Part shown: positions 1 through 12,833 of the stretch, piece by piece
How the letters are laid out: each line of letters starts with the position of its first letter
Position numbering within the stretch: position 1 is the first letter of the stretch
Assembly: GCA_036674765.1 (NCBI GenBank)
Contig: JARVKI010000001.1
Coordinates: 434,001-498,000, forward strand
Length of the DNA: 64,000 nt
Source: Seiridium cupressi
Taxonomy: Eukaryota; Ascomycota; Sordariomycetes; Amphisphaeriales; Sporocadaceae
Direction: 5' to 3'
Notes under the pieces: generated by a model
What the model was told of the DNA's origin: nothing
Seen by the model: only the letters and a program-made list of their open reading frames with translations
Databases searched by the model: none
Program-made: the position numbers and the translations under genes

Positions 1-559
1 TTTCATGACATCTTCAATTGATAGACGTGCTTGACATTCGTGATACCATATAAAATACTGTAACTATGTTCCTGGGGATGTTGTGGCATCTCTCCTAATT
101 TACCCTGGCCCACATCAGTGAAGCACATGAAGCAAAAGAGCCCGTGGCCCATATGGCGAACGTTGGAAGCCAGATCACTAAGCGTGCAACTCAAGTCGAG
201 CTACCTGGTGGCCGAGATCAGTAAATAAAAGAATTTGCAAGCAGCAACGCGTCAAAGTATCTGCGTACCTGCTCCTTAGCGCGCCTGAGCTACCTGACTG
301 ATCTGCTGCAGGTCAGGAATCCTGAATCAGCCAATCAAAATGCCCGGTTGTGTGGCTGCCTGAATTTTTAGGGGTTCCCAGAGCGCAGCCGTAAGGCCGA
401 ATCGGGCTAGTGGCTATTTTTGAGCGCGGTGATTGGCCTGATTCCGTTTGCCTCAAGCCGTTGCCCTGCAGCAAGTATTTTGCATCTGCCTTTTTTTTGC
501 CTGATCCCAATTCAAGGCATTAACAACTCGTGCAATCAGTAACCACCAGAGAGACCCCT

Positions 560-1740
560 CCTACCTATTTAAGCAGGGTTTTATTCCATCCCAAGGCCAC
601 CTCTCATCTCCCACTCTGACACAACCCATAGCTCAAGGCCAGCTTCTCCCTGGCTCTTCACCAACAGTCATCAGCTTCCAAGCCTGGCGATCTTTCCCAT
701 CCATCCCTCGCATCCAAGCATCATCCACCTTCAGCCATCCTGACTTCCGGTCAACTTGGTTATCACCACATACCATGCATTTCATCTTCATCTTGGTATC
801 CGCATGGAGCACCACTACCAACTGCATTGGCCATTGACTATTACCTTCTGTCGCAACTCCTGCCTTCGTCCTTTGCTTTGTGGCGCTAACCTCACCAGCT
901 TGGCACGACCAAAACAACAAGCAACCAACGCATAGCGGCAGCAGCTTGCGAGCTCATCTTTGCTCACGCGGCAACCCCATCTCTATCTACCTTCAGCCCT
1001 CTCTACCCTCTCATGTTTGCCTTCCACCTCCCTTGCTCACACTTCGAAGATGCATCTTCAGCTTCCGCCAGTTGGCACGTCATCATCACCCCACTTTCTC
1101 ACACCTTTCACCACCTTGCCTAGTAAGGTTTTCACAAGCAAGCATGCACATTGGGACCCCAGCACCACTTCGGTGGTAGCCAATGGCTCTCCCAGCAGCG
1201 ACTCCTTGCCAGTACTGTAAGTCCAGCATGTCTCTGACATAGCATATTGGCAAGGAAGCTTGGTTTAATGCTCGTGGGACCTTGCGAAAGCATTGTGACT
1301 GATTGGCAGTTGAGCTGGGCGTGCTTGATAGACTGTGACCCGAGAAGCTGATCTTGTTGAGTCGTGCTGACCTGGTAGCTCTGGTTTGCTTCATTTGAGC
1401 CTCACAGGGACGCGATCGATTTCTCCGCGATGCGAACGCATCAGCCAGGTTGTTTCTTCCCCTCCCATCCAATTCACAATGCTGACTTTCAGGCCCTCCC
1501 ATCGCTATCACGTCGTACCATGGAGCAAGCTCTGCTATCTTCTGCAAGCAACTGATCCAGAAGAGTGCCATTAGCATCGAGCCCAAACAAGTAAGCATCA
1601 TCTCAACTTTTCAACTGACCACTGCTAATTTCTTTAACCTGCAGTAATCTTCAACCCCGCGCTCCGAGTTTCGATCGAGACCTCAAGGCAACATCCCCAC
1701 GCCATACATACAAGTTTCACACGTCAGCTTCACAAACAAC
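560..1740 (+). other. Possible long untranslated leader; no supported gene in 1-2475
   Basis: No ORF in 1-2475 looks like a conserved protein. A TATA-like tatttaa lies near 566. It is followed by more than 1 kb of C/T-rich, CA-rich sequence typical of fungal 5' leaders. An intron-like segment near 1590-1644 starts gtaagc and ends ctgcag. This could be the leader of a regulatory gene or a non-coding transcript. No clear ORF follows on the same strand before the broken gene at 2476, so this is only a suggestion. Confidence 0.2.
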
Positions 1741-2475
1741 ATTTGCTTTGGGCTGGGCACTGGGCGGAAGGAAAGCGGAGGGAAAAGGAAAGGAAAATGG
1801 ATTGGATTGGAGGATGCAGGAAAATTTGGGGGAAACGGTTACTGGTCTCCTGTAAATACAGATACCACAGTCTACTAACGGTCACGGAGGGGGAGTTGAC
1901 CTCTGGTCACTCCTGGGCTTGGGTGGGCCTCCGACTTCTAGCAATCTCTGCGATGCAAATACAACTACACGTTGCTCCAGCTTCTTCCAACCCAAGTTCA
2001 TCAACTCATTCACACTGTGACATGATCCAATCTTGCCAGATAAGGTCAACTTGTGCCACAAATGTGATCTGTTTGAGTGGTGGTTGATCACAAATTGGGT
2101 TTCGTCCACTCGCCCCCATCGCGGGCCGAGCCGCAGTCTGCATTAGTGCGTATTCCGTTGTGTGTATACCCCAGCTCTCATGACGAACTAGATCTAGCGT
2201 CCGCTCGATCACCAAATTCATAACGCCGAATTCATGCAAGATGCTTATGAGAACGGTAAGATATGCCATCAATTTTCCACAACATCAACCAAGGAACCCG
2301 CTTGGGTTCTTTTCTAATGCAAGATGGTATATGTGTGACTGTGCCATCTTCATGTACCACAAACACCAAGTCTAATCCCATGTTCTTACGGTTGAGTTTA
2401 CTTCGACCCACCTGCGGTCTACGTGTAACAATGATAGCCACTTCAAAAACCCCGTCCCTTGTCAACAGAAAAACC

Positions 2476-3176
2476 ATGGCTTCAAGTGCTCCTTCCGAAA
2501 CAGCAAAAAGTCAGGAACAGCCTAATGCCTCGTCAGCCACTTTCGCGTCGCTCAACACTAAGAACACCAATATCAATACGGCTTCTGGCGTGAACTTGTC
2601 GGACCCGCAGAAAGTCCTTGTTGGCAGTGTAGTGTCCTCGATGTGGGTATTCTCTATTCTAGTGCCCGTTTCCCCCTGCGTGTTCTAGCTGCGTGTCAAC
2701 CCAAAAATCTCCACTACTAACGAACACCACCAGCTTTTAGAAGGCAATCCCACACTAAAGCATCTTCCTTGTGGTCCAAGGATGCGACCTTTGCGGACAA
2801 CCTAAGCCATGCCGTAGGATATGACATGTTTGCGGCCCCATGGTATGGGTTACCTTCTGTCTTGAGCCCGATTAATATCCAGCGCCATACAGTCACATCG
2901 TCGGGCAATCCGACCGAAATCGACCTTGTTAACCAGTACGTAGTCAAGAGAATCAAGAAAGAATAGGTCATCAACTATAAGGTGAAGATCTACGTCGGCA
3001 GCGATGGCAAGATCGAGAAGGTAGAGCACCGGTGGAAGAACAATCTACCTGGAGGTGGTGACATCTCGCAAGCTTTCCGCAAGTTGAACGCTGTCACGGT
3101 CCCTGCGATGGTGAAGGTTCTAAAGAATAAAGAGGACGACAAAAGGATGCAGCAAGAGAGGGAGAACTCATTATAG
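2476..3176 (+). pseudogene. Broken SnoaL/NTF2-like small protein gene
   Basis: The first exon opens MASSAPSETAKSQEQ and runs to about 2646, with an intron to about 2733 (branch-like ctaac, acceptor cag). The next segment reads LLEGNPTLKHL in one frame and SLWSKDATFADN in another, with the switch near 2764-2770. That looks like a one-base loss. The second frame then meets TAG at 2964-2966 after KRIKKE and continues in the same frame as VINYKVKIYVGSDGKIEKVE to a stop at 3174-3176. The pieces together resemble a family of about 150-200-residue fungal proteins with a SnoaL-like fold and no firm function. The frameshift and the in-frame TAG (probably CAG to TAG) indicate a dead gene or sequence errors. 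The family assignment is from memory of its motifs. Confidence 0.6.
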
Positions 3177-4227
3177 ATGCCAAGAAAATTGACGCAACAG
3201 CCAGCACCGAGATTGCAATAGCACATCTAAGTATAAGTAAAATAAAGTTTTGTGTAACTCCACATTTTAATAGCTTAAACCTCATAGTATTGAAGTAGAA
3301 TAAAAAGAAAACAATTTGTCAGGTGCAAATCCGTATGGATGCTAGCTAGCCATGGGGGAAATCTGGTTACCCGAAGTTTCACGCACCCAATAGCCGATGA
3401 AACTTGGAACGTAGTCAGAACCTCGCCCAACATGAGCCCCTGTGATTTTGTATGTTAAACACGGGATAGAGGAAAACACCCTCGCTTCATGCTGCTAGTG
3501 GGAATCGAGCATAATTGTCCTAACACGAGAGCAGGTTGGAAAATGTTCTTAGTCACTAAGCCACCTAACCAACCGCTGGCGTTTGAAAGTCTCACGGCCC
3601 ACCAGACATATAGGCGGAGAGCTTTCGCCAGCTGTGGTAAAAAGAAAAATTGATCGTTCCATTCCAGTTTCCATATCGTCAACAACCTCGATTGCCACCA
3701 ATACAGGGAGTGAGCTTCGCAGTGTAGAATAAAATAAGATCATGCAATGCCTACAAGAATCTATAAGCACAGAGATGACCGTTTCTTGACACGCAATGTT
3801 GAGCCTCAGTATATGTGTGGCTTCCTGGGTGCGGTATCCCGATATTTTGAACTGGGACACTGAGATCTCTAAGCGGGAGGATGAGATAGGTGGAATCAAG
3901 ACTCAAGTGATGTTGGTGGAGGAATTACGCATAACCATCAAAGAGTTGTGTAGAACTATGATCACCACACAGCAATATAGTTGATTATATTGCAAAACCA
4001 AGAAAGTAAAACCAAACGGTTCCACGGACATTATGTACAAAAAGAGCTACTAGTTCAAAGATTCGTAGAACACTGAAACATATATGTACAAAGAATATCA
4101 CCACCGTGCGAAGGAGCGAGTGTTCCTCTTCCAACTTAAGGTCATTGTGCAGCGCTCCCTCAACGAATACTGAGCCACACCATGCTACATCTGTGTAAGG
4201 ACAGATAACAAACACTGGAGGGAACTT
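3177..4227. other. Intergenic, nothing recognised
   Basis: Only short overlapping ORFs without recognisable domains. The segment holds the 3' flanks of the broken gene and of the polygalacturonase. Confidence 0.5.
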
Positions 4228-5549
4228 CTAGGTAGAGCAACTGGCAACGCTTGGGACGTTAGAGCAACTACCGTAGTCGTCACCACCGGTGACAACGACA
4301 TCGGACCAGGTCCAGTCAGAGCAAGCGTCGCTACCACAGACAATGACGATGTTGTACCCATCGGAGTCGACAGCACCGGAACCGGCAATATCCTCGATAA
4401 CGAGGTCAGTGATCGGGATGCCACTAGTGGCAGTACCATCAAGATCGCCGCCGTCATAGTTTTGCTCAATGAGGATACCGTACTTAGAGATGGTCTGCAG
4501 AGTGATACCGGAGTAGGTGACGCCAGTGATGGTGCCGGTATCACCAGAGGTGGCCTTGATGCGGATACCTGTAATACGAGAGTCAGTATTGAGCAATGAT
4601 TCTAGAGGGCATGTTCGAGAGAGGTCCCTACCGTTGACAGAGTTCTTGACTTCGGAGTTGGAGAAGGTAACAGTGTCGACGGTGTTGTCGCTGCGACCAC
4701 CGACGGAGCCGATGGATAGACCGTGGCCACCAGAGCAGACACCGCCGCTGAATGTGATGTCCTATGACTGAGGTCAGCCGAGCGTTTTCAATACCGCTTG
4801 GGAGGATGCCGCTACATACCGTGCCAGAATTGACGGCAACACAATCGTCCTGGTTGTAGACATTAGCACCAGTAATTGTGACAGAGGAACTGCTGCCAAT
4901 GTCGAAACCATCCGTGTTGTGGCCGCCGGCGTCGTCACCGGCCGAATTATCAATGGTCATATCTGTGATCGTCAAGCCATCGCAGCCGTTGATGGACACA
5001 GCCTGGACGGGTGTGTTCTGGATGTGGAGGTCCGTGATGGTCGAGTCAGTCAGGTCGTGGGCATAGAAGAACTTGGGCTTGGTGACACCGCCATTGCTGC
5101 CCTCGCCATCCCACCAGCGAGCACCATCAGGGTTCAAGTAGGCGCCGCTGGCACCCTCAATGGTGATGTCGGTGCCTTTGATCTGGAGGAGAGGACCGTC
5201 CCATTCCTCGTAACCCCAGGTTGTCTCGCCCTCGAAGATGACCTTTGCCCTTGTAAGTTGACGTTACTTAGGTGCTATAGCTCTTGCGACTTACGGTAGT
5301 GCCATCGTTGAGATCAGAGAGATCTAGAGTAGTGCCCGAAGGCACAGCCACGCTGGAGAGGACGATGGTAGCGCAAGAAGCCTGAGACTTGCTTGCGGAT
5401 GCGGCACCGGCTGACCCGGAGAAGGTACAGCTCGTCGCTCTCTTCACAACATCCGGCTCGGGCGCAGATGTGATCTCGGGGCTAGCCACAGGAGAGGCGA
5501 CGGCATAAGCCACAAGGCCAAGGGTGGTCAATGAGGTGAAGGAAACCAT
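4228..5549 (-). CDS. Secreted endopolygalacturonase, GH28
   Basis: This enzyme hydrolyses alpha-1,4-galacturonan in plant pectin and is secreted. Exons on the minus strand are 5295-5549, 4820-5242, 4632-4761 and 4228-4568. Together they give 382 residues, a normal GH28 length. The protein starts [19 protein letters not shown], a signal peptide, and a short propeptide ends at a KR site (DVVKRATS). All four GH28 signatures are visible: NTDGFD, NQDDC(V)AVNSG with the catalytic aspartates, [12 protein letters not shown] with the catalytic histidine, and RIKATSG for substrate binding. The rest is a repetitive beta-helix. All three introns have GT-AG ends and keep the frame. The start was chosen at the ATG before the signal peptide, although an in-frame upstream extension exists. 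The gene appears intact. The endo rather than exo assignment follows from the compact length and motif set. Confidence 0.95.
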
Positions 5550-5637
5550 TGTGCTGGTGTGGAGCTTGTGTTGCTGGCTTGTCTGAGGTTCTGGTCTTAA
5601 CACCAGCCCTCTCCTCTAGAGCGCCAAGATCGTGGTC

Positions 5638-5643
5638 TTTATA
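5638..5643 (-). promoter_or_regulatory. TATA-like box of the polygalacturonase gene
   Basis: TATAAA on the minus strand, about 90 bases upstream of the start codon. Identified by motif and position only. Confidence 0.45.
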
Positions 5644-7619
5644 GACATGACACTCATCGCTGTCGCGCCGTGTCGGCCCACGATGCCTGCCGCGAAGACG
5701 ACGCTACTTCGGGATTCAATATCCTCCAATAATGAGGTGTCCATACCTTGACTGGGTCCAGAGCCCTGGAGCTCAACGATAGGGATAAATGTTTCGTTCC
5801 GTCTGAACAAGGGGGCCAATTGTGCTCAAGTTTGGATCCACGGCTCTTTCTGCATGCCGAAACATATGTCCTCCAATGGCCGTCCAGGAACGCCAAGACG
5901 TATACCGGAAGAGCTGCACCCCCCACGAACCCACCATACAGCGCTAGGCCGATCCAGGGCGCCGGTTACGCGGCAGTGACCACAAGACCCTGAGCGCAAG
6001 CTCATCTGGTCAGGAAAGCTGGAGACGGCGCACCCTGGAGGGGCATGGTGGTTGAAAGTGCGAACACAACACTCTGGCTCCAAGCATCATCGACTTTGCA
6101 CCCAAATGCCGCCTGACGCGAACCAAATTTCCTTCGCCATCTGATTCCAGACATGAAACACAAAGTTTGTCGAATGCCACCTACATCGGCCAAGGATGAG
6201 GCTCTTCATGCTTGGCAGGGACAACCAAAGGCTAAGCTTTACCAATGCAGCCACCCCTATAAGCGAAGAAGAGTTAATACTGTCCCGACTGTTCAGTGCC
6301 ATGACTCCGAGATGCCGGATTGGGATGTGGGAAAGGCCTGATTGGTGGTAAAAAGAATGTTTTAGTTCCTGCAGACCTGGAGATTGGTTTTGGTGGGGTA
6401 GATCGCTCAGAGTGGCCTTTTATGGCGGCGTCTCCTATGGCGGGGGTACCAACACGTTTCCCCACCCCCCCTCTAAATGTAAATTACTGAGAATCTGCAG
6501 CTTCGGGTCGCGGTACCTGTCGACAGACCGGAGACCGAGGCCGCTTCGGAAACTCTAACGTCTTCTAGAAAATAGTGGTTCGGTCGGTTATGGATCTGCT
6601 TTTCGGAGCCATGGGTGATATGGACCATCAACCGCACATGGAAGATAACTAGACATGCTTTTCCCGGCAAGCATGATGATGGGAGCTTTCCACTTGCTGC
6701 ACAAGACACTCGACCATGGAATACTGTCTAATTTGCTGTAATGCAACTGCATGACACCATGTCCGCGTCGATCGTTTTGTTCCGTCCGTCTTGAGTGACT
6801 AGAGCGTTATGTGTAGGTATTCTCGGAATCCTTGTCATATGCAGCAAATGTGGTTCCTTTCTTATCAATCTCACTGTTATTGCCACTTCTATACAATGGA
6901 GAAATCAGGGGTACCTATTGCATAAGTTATCATCGAATAGTAATACCTCAAGCCGCTACAAGTGGAACCGCCCATCGAGTCCTGAGGCGTTGCAAGGACT
7001 TACTCCCGCGGGATCCAGTAATGCCCAATTTGCTACACGTCTGAGGCATAGGAGCGGGAAGACTGCATCCACCGTTGTTGTTGAAAACATCCGCAGCAGC
7101 TCGCAACAAGTCCCTTAAGCGCTCACTGCCTAGAAGCTTGCGTGCAAGACCTATGATCGACCGAGCCGACGATTTTGACAAGAAATCTTGAGAGATACAG
7201 CATTCTATACTCCTTGATCGCCAGGTATTCTTTGGCAAGCTCATTTATTGCTACAAAATCTACATAGTGAACAGTAGAATCGTACACGGTAGTTCAAGAC
7301 CCCCGCCCGCAAATTTCAAAGACGACTTGCCAAGCCGCTCTTGGGTTCTACGAGTCACACAGCACTTGTATGCCTCGTGTTGCCACCATGATAGATTTGC
7401 AAATGGCATGTAGACCGATGTTCGCCACGTTCAGTGCGACTTGGAAGGATATGTGCTTTTAGACCCATGCGATATCGTGGCATACGACTGCATGTGCATT
7501 CTCAACAGCAGGAAATGACATACGCGAAACACGCCGCGGTTTCCAACAAGAGCAGATATCCGAAGTCATGTGTAATATCTAATGGCAGGCCTTGCCTCAA
7601 CGACATGACAAGTTCATCA
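5644..7619. other. Intergenic, promoter side of the polygalacturonase
   Basis: About 2 kb with only short ORFs on both strands and no recognisable domain. It probably carries regulatory sequence of the pectinase gene and the 3' flank of the SWIM/RING gene. Confidence 0.4.
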
Positions 7620-8744
7620 CTATTCGTCGTCGTCAGGTTCTTGGTAGCGATAAGACCCTCTCGGACGTCTCGGGCGGACAAAGTTGCCATAAACGGCTCC
7701 ATATCCACGGTATGACTGACCTCGGCGTGGCACAGTGTGGTAAGTACTTTCGTCTACAATAGATTAGCTAATGCCAATAGTTCATTTGGAGCTCGACTGA
7801 CCTCTGATTGTGCTGATACCAAGCTGATTAGCAACATTGACATAGCCCTCTGAACCCATTTCACCTGTGTTGCGAATTTTCTTTACCATGTCCTCGTCAC
7901 CCTGCCACGGAGTTCGACACATTGGACAGGTGACTGAGTCCCGAGCATTTCTCTCTTGCCGCTTGGTGGCTGCCCACATTTCGAAACACTGCTTGTGAAT
8001 GTTTTGACCGCACTGTGCGCGGCAATACACGGTGGCGTCTGCGCCCTCGAAGGGCATGAAACAGATAGGGCAATCGCCTTCGAGTTCCTTCCTGTTTTTG
8101 TCCTTGCTCGCGGTTTGTGCGTCGTCCCCAACCTCGATGGATGGCGCATTGTTGAAAATCTCAACAAGCTCCGAGGACAGGAGCGCAAGCTGATAGACAA
8201 GATCATACTTGGCTCGGAGAACACGGGACAACACGTAGATCACGTGCTTGCATTGGTTTCCGGCGTTTGCGTGAGGACAGGTGCAGGTTGACTGGTGAGC
8301 AATGTGAACGCTGTAGATATTCCCGGTAGAGCCAGTGAGCTCGACGGTCTCTTCGGGGCATTGTGCTGTTCCAGACCTAATTCTACCCAGGATGTAGAAA
8401 CGCTGGGAGATGGCACGCTGGTAGACGTCGTTGAATGCGAGAGGAGCCTTTGGACGAAACCTACGACTACGTTTCTCTTTGTTGTCGCCCTTCTGCTTGC
8501 GGGGTTTCTTGGGCTTCTCCTCAGACGCCTGCTCGTAACTGCTGTTCTCCTGTGGCCCCTGGCCTAACCGTGGCAATGAGCTGCTCCCAGAACAAGTTGG
8601 AACACCGCTGCTTGTGTAACTTGACGGTAGCTTACGCTTGTTGGAAGCGCTTGATAAGGCTGATGTGCCTGGTGCTGCAGGTAATGCGGTCTCAGCTTGT
8701 GCACCCATGGTGTCTGTGGATATACTTTGCCGAAATCGTGACAA
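7620..8744 (-). CDS. SWIM zinc finger plus RING finger protein (candidate E3 ubiquitin ligase)
   Basis: Two exons (7802-8744 and 7620-7753) give 358 residues. The second exon restores an arginine-, tyrosine- and glycine-rich tail ending QEPDDDE; without splicing the frame ends after a few unrelated residues. The N-terminal third is low complexity and lysine/arginine rich. Around residues 150-170 is a SWIM motif (CTCPHANAGNQCKH, pattern CxC...CxH). Around residues 225-290 is a RING-type finger starting CPICFMPF and ending TCPMCRTPW. SWIM plus RING is the layout of MEX/ZSWIM2-type ubiquitin ligases, so substrate ubiquitination is the likely role; the target is unknown. A second in-frame ATG at 8708 is an alternative start. 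Confidence 0.85.
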
Positions 8745-9826
8745 GACCTGTGATAGCTCTCAACAAGACCAGTCAAGGTATCCGGCCGTCCTCAAAGCTG
8801 GAGTCGATGACTGTAACGACTGATCTGCACGAAGATTTTATGACAGAACAGTAATCACACCTAGCCCTGGCACCATAGATAAGGATTAATGATGGCAGCT
8901 TTGGTGGGCAGTGACGGCAATGTTTGAGCTCTGGGATGTGGAATTCGGGAATGGATTTACGTTTGGAATGGCAACCAAAACGAACGCCAATTGCAAGCCA
9001 CGAGCGGGGCACAGCGTCTTAGTGCAGGGCTAGTTAACGACCCCACTGATTTCCCACTACTTTCAAGCCATCGTGGGGTTGATGGACCATCGGGAGATAC
9101 CAGTGACCCGTCGTAGCCTGTGTATTGGGGTACGGGTGCCTGTTACCCATGGGTCGCACCCGGCACGCATGCAACGCGCTGAGTAGGCACAAAGCTTACC
9201 TAGAAGTCGTTGGAGTTTCTAAATTGTTGACCTTCACGCTGCAGTAGTCCAACACCATGGTCGAAACTCTATTTGAGAATCCACTGGTGGAATTGCTGGC
9301 CTTTTAAGCCTTGAACGTGGTTGGCGTGCCTCGAATCTTTTGCAGGCGGACGACGGGAACCTGCAACGGATGGCTGACGTCTTTTCAATTTCATTTTCCT
9401 TTTTCTTTTCATTCCAGCTAATCTGTCGCTGGGGCTCGTGAGGGGAATCGTCAAATAAACTTGGCTGGAACTATACAACAATGGTTATTCGAGGAAACGC
9501 ACTCTTCTATTATATCTGCACTTACTCTGACCGTATGCTAGAAGGCGGGGAACTGCAACGTTGTAGTACCTATTGCATCATAACAACATGATCTGCGGAA
9601 CTTATATTGACCAGGAACCGCTGCAGCGTCGTTGCAACGCAGATTAAACTAGGATTGATGTCTGTAATAGGCAGGTGCGTGTTCATGCTTGCCGGTCATT
9701 AGGACATTGAGCAAGATGCGTAGACATATATAACTTTTACATCTACCGGGCAGGTATCGCAGAGCTTCATCCACATAGTTTCAACTCCATCCCTCCCGCG
9801 ACCTGCAGGACGTGGAAAGACAAACG
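8745..9826. promoter_or_regulatory. Divergent intergenic region between SWIM/RING and GH92 genes
   Basis: About 1.1 kb separating two divergently transcribed genes. A TATA-like tatataa lies at 9727-9733, about 95 bases upstream of the GH92 ATG. No ORF in the region looks real. Confidence 0.5.
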
Positions 9827-12409
9827 ATGGCGCTGCCGGCCGCCACAACCTGGGGTTCTCCACTCACTGCTATCGCCTGGCTCGCCATATTCTGGTCCAA
9901 TGCCGTTGGCGCCGCGGATCCAGATTTTGATGTCTTGCAATTTATCAACCCTCTAATCGGCAGCACGGATGGTGGAAATGTTTTCGCAGGTGCTACACGG
10001 CCCTACGGCCTCGCAAAACCGGTAGCCAATGTTGATGGCGCGAACACCGGTGGCTTCGCAACTGATGAGTCCAACGTAACTGGCTTCAGCTCGGTGCATG
10101 ACTCCGGGACTGGCGGAAACCCGAGCCTGGGCAATTTCCCCTTGTTTCCACAGATATGCGCCGGAGACGAAGTAGATGGTTGTCAGTTTAGGATCGGGGA
10201 TCGGGCTACGCCTTACGTGCTCGACAGCGTCGTTGCGAAACCAGGATACTTCGCGGTGGAGCTGGCCAGCGGCATAAAGGCGGAGATGACATCAAGCGAC
10301 CATGCGGCGCTGTATCGATTTCAGTTTCCGAGCACCGAGAATGCAGACCACCCGCTGGTGCTTCTGGATTTGTCGGACTTGTGGCAAAGCCGGCAGAATG
10401 CATCTGTCAGCGTCGACGCTACGACCGGCCAGCTGAGAGGAAACGGTACTTTCCTTCCCAGTTTTGGTGCAGGATCGTACGTGATGCACTTTTGCGTCGA
10501 CTTCCTTGGTGGCGACATAGTGGACAACGGGGTTTGGGTCAACAATCGTGCTGGCACCGACAAGCAACTTTACGTAAGTCCATATGCAAGATTGGAGTTG
10601 CATTTCCCACTACTTTGCTACTGGGCATAGTCTTTGCAAGATTGGTCGAGCGGGCACCTTTCAACCACTAAAAGCCGGCTTGTTTTCTAATAGAACTGTG
10701 AGGAGCTAACAATAAGGAATTGATCAGGTCACTCGTGGGTTCAACTTGTTCTACATTGAGGCAGGAGGTTGGGTACGATTTGAGAACCTCGCCAACGACA
10801 CCCTCACAGCACGAATGGGTATCAGCTTCATCAGCGCGGAACAAGCATGCAACCGTGCCGAGGAAGAGGCACCGAATCCAGTGAATGATTTTGACCGGTT
10901 GGTGTCAGAGACAGGTGATGCGTGGCGCGATCTGCTAAGCCCGATTACCATCAGTCCTGGCGGTGCTAGCGACAATCTGCAGACAAGCTTCTGGAGTGGG
11001 ATTTATCGGTCAATGATTAATCCCCAGAACTACACGGGAGAAAATCCAAAATGGGACAGCAGTATCCCTTATTTTGACTCATATTACTGCCTTTGGGATG
11101 CTTTTAGGGTGCAGCACCCGCTACTCACGATAATTGACCCGACAGCACAAGTGCAAATGGTCAATAATCTGATAGATATCTATCAGCACGAGGGCTGGCT
11201 TCCGGATTGCCATATGAGCCTGTGTAACGGGTGGACACAAGGTGGTTCAAATGCTGATGTTGTCCTTGTGGATGCCTATGTCAAGAACCTGACGGGCATC
11301 GACTGGGAATCTGCTCTCGAGGCGATCATCCAGGATGCCGAAGTCGAGCCTCTTGAGTGGTCATACCACGGACGAGGAGGGCTGCAGAGCTGGAAGACTC
11401 TTGACTACATCCCATATCTCGACTATGATCCTGTTGGATTCGGCACGAATTCGAGAAGTATATCTAGGACGCTGGAATACTCTTACAACGACTACTGCTT
11501 AGCTACGCTTGCTCAAGGGCTAGGTGAAGTTGATCTGTATGAAAAATACATCCAAAGAAGTACGAACTGGCATAACTTGTGGAAGGAAGACCAGACATCA
11601 GTCGTCAGGGGTAACGACTCAGGGTTTACAGGTTTCTTCCAGCCAAAGTACTTCAATGGCACCTGGGGCTACCAGGACCCCATTGCTTGCTCAGCTCTTG
11701 CAGACTTTTGCTCACTGACTACAAATCCATCCGAGACTTTCGAGGCAAGCGTTTGGCAATATCAGTTGTAAGTGTGACTGTCAGCTACCTGGACCTGCCA
11801 GAAACTGACTCTGGAACCAGTATCGTCCCTCAACAGATAGCTTCACTCATAAGCCTCATGGGTGGCGACGAGGCATTTATCTCCCGCCTAGATTACTTCC
11901 ACATCTCTGGTCTGGCTGACATATCCAACGAGCCTGTCTTTAGCACAGTTTATCTGTATCACTATGCCGGTCGTCCCGCCCTTTCGACCAAGCGCTTACA
12001 TACCTATATACCCTCTTTCTTCAACAACACTAACGGTGGCCTTCCTGGTAACGATGACAGCGGCTCAATGGGTGCCTTCGTTGTGTTCGGAATGCTGGGA
12101 CTTTTCCCTATTGCAGGTCAGAACGTGTACCTCATCTCAGCGCCGTTTTTCGAGGAGATTAGCATCAAGAACGGTTTGACCGGTAATACAGCTACAATCA
12201 AGACTGTAGGGTTTGATTCGAATTACACAAACATCTATATTCAGAATGCGACCGTGAATGGGGAGCCTTGGACTAAAAACTGGATTGGGCACGAACTATT
12301 TACCCTTGGCTGGACATTGGAAATCACCTTGGGTAGCCAAGAATCGGAATGGGGCACAAAAGAGGAGGACCGGCCACCAAGTCTAAGCGAGACTTCTCTA
12401 CGGCTATGA
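9827..12409 (+). CDS. Secreted GH92 alpha-1,2-mannosidase
   Basis: Exons 9827-10573, 10728-11767 and 11821-12409 give 791 residues, typical for fungal GH92. GH92 enzymes are calcium-dependent exo-alpha-mannosidases acting on fungal or host mannans and N-glycans. The N-terminus is a signal peptide (AIAWLAIFWSNAVGAADPD). Family landmarks are visible: FINPLIGSTDGGNVFAGATRP near the mature N-terminus, SYYCLWDAFR, GSNADVVLVDAYVKN, and the catalytic-region signature GNDDSGSMGAFVVFGMLG. The second intron must be spliced: its junction restores QYQFIVPQ followed by the conserved LISLMGGDEAF. Many NxS/T sites fit a secreted glycoprotein. The ATG was chosen because it begins the signal peptide. The gene appears intact. 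Confidence 0.93.
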
Positions 12410-12833
12410 CGGACGAGACGGTCAGTAAGCTTCCACGACTTTCACTTGAATCCGCGGCTTTATTTTTCCAGAGAGTATAATTGTAATATCCTTCACAATT
12501 GAGATCTGTTGGTGTGTTTGGTGTTTACCCTCTTCCCAGAATTGCAACCTGGTGAATGACTGATTGACAAGTTGAGGCGGCGAACTAGACGCTGAGCGCG
12601 ACATCAAAGTTTTGCGATTTTCTTTTATTTTTTTTTCTTCTTGTGACTACAATGACTACGTCGTTGCAGCAAACAATTTTGCTAATTTTGCTGCAAGAAT
12701 ATCACTGGATGCATGCCAACAGCCTGTTGTCACAGCGTAGAATGGTTATTTCTCAATGATTGGCGAATGTTTCATCGTGTTTTCTTATCTACTCAACTAG
12801 ACCATAGCATTAAGCAATAATCAATCCTCAAAC

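Noticed and set aside
1086..1601. 171-residue minus-strand ORF
   Set aside because: It lies across leader-like C/T-rich sequence with no family resemblance. It is probably the shadow of that composition.
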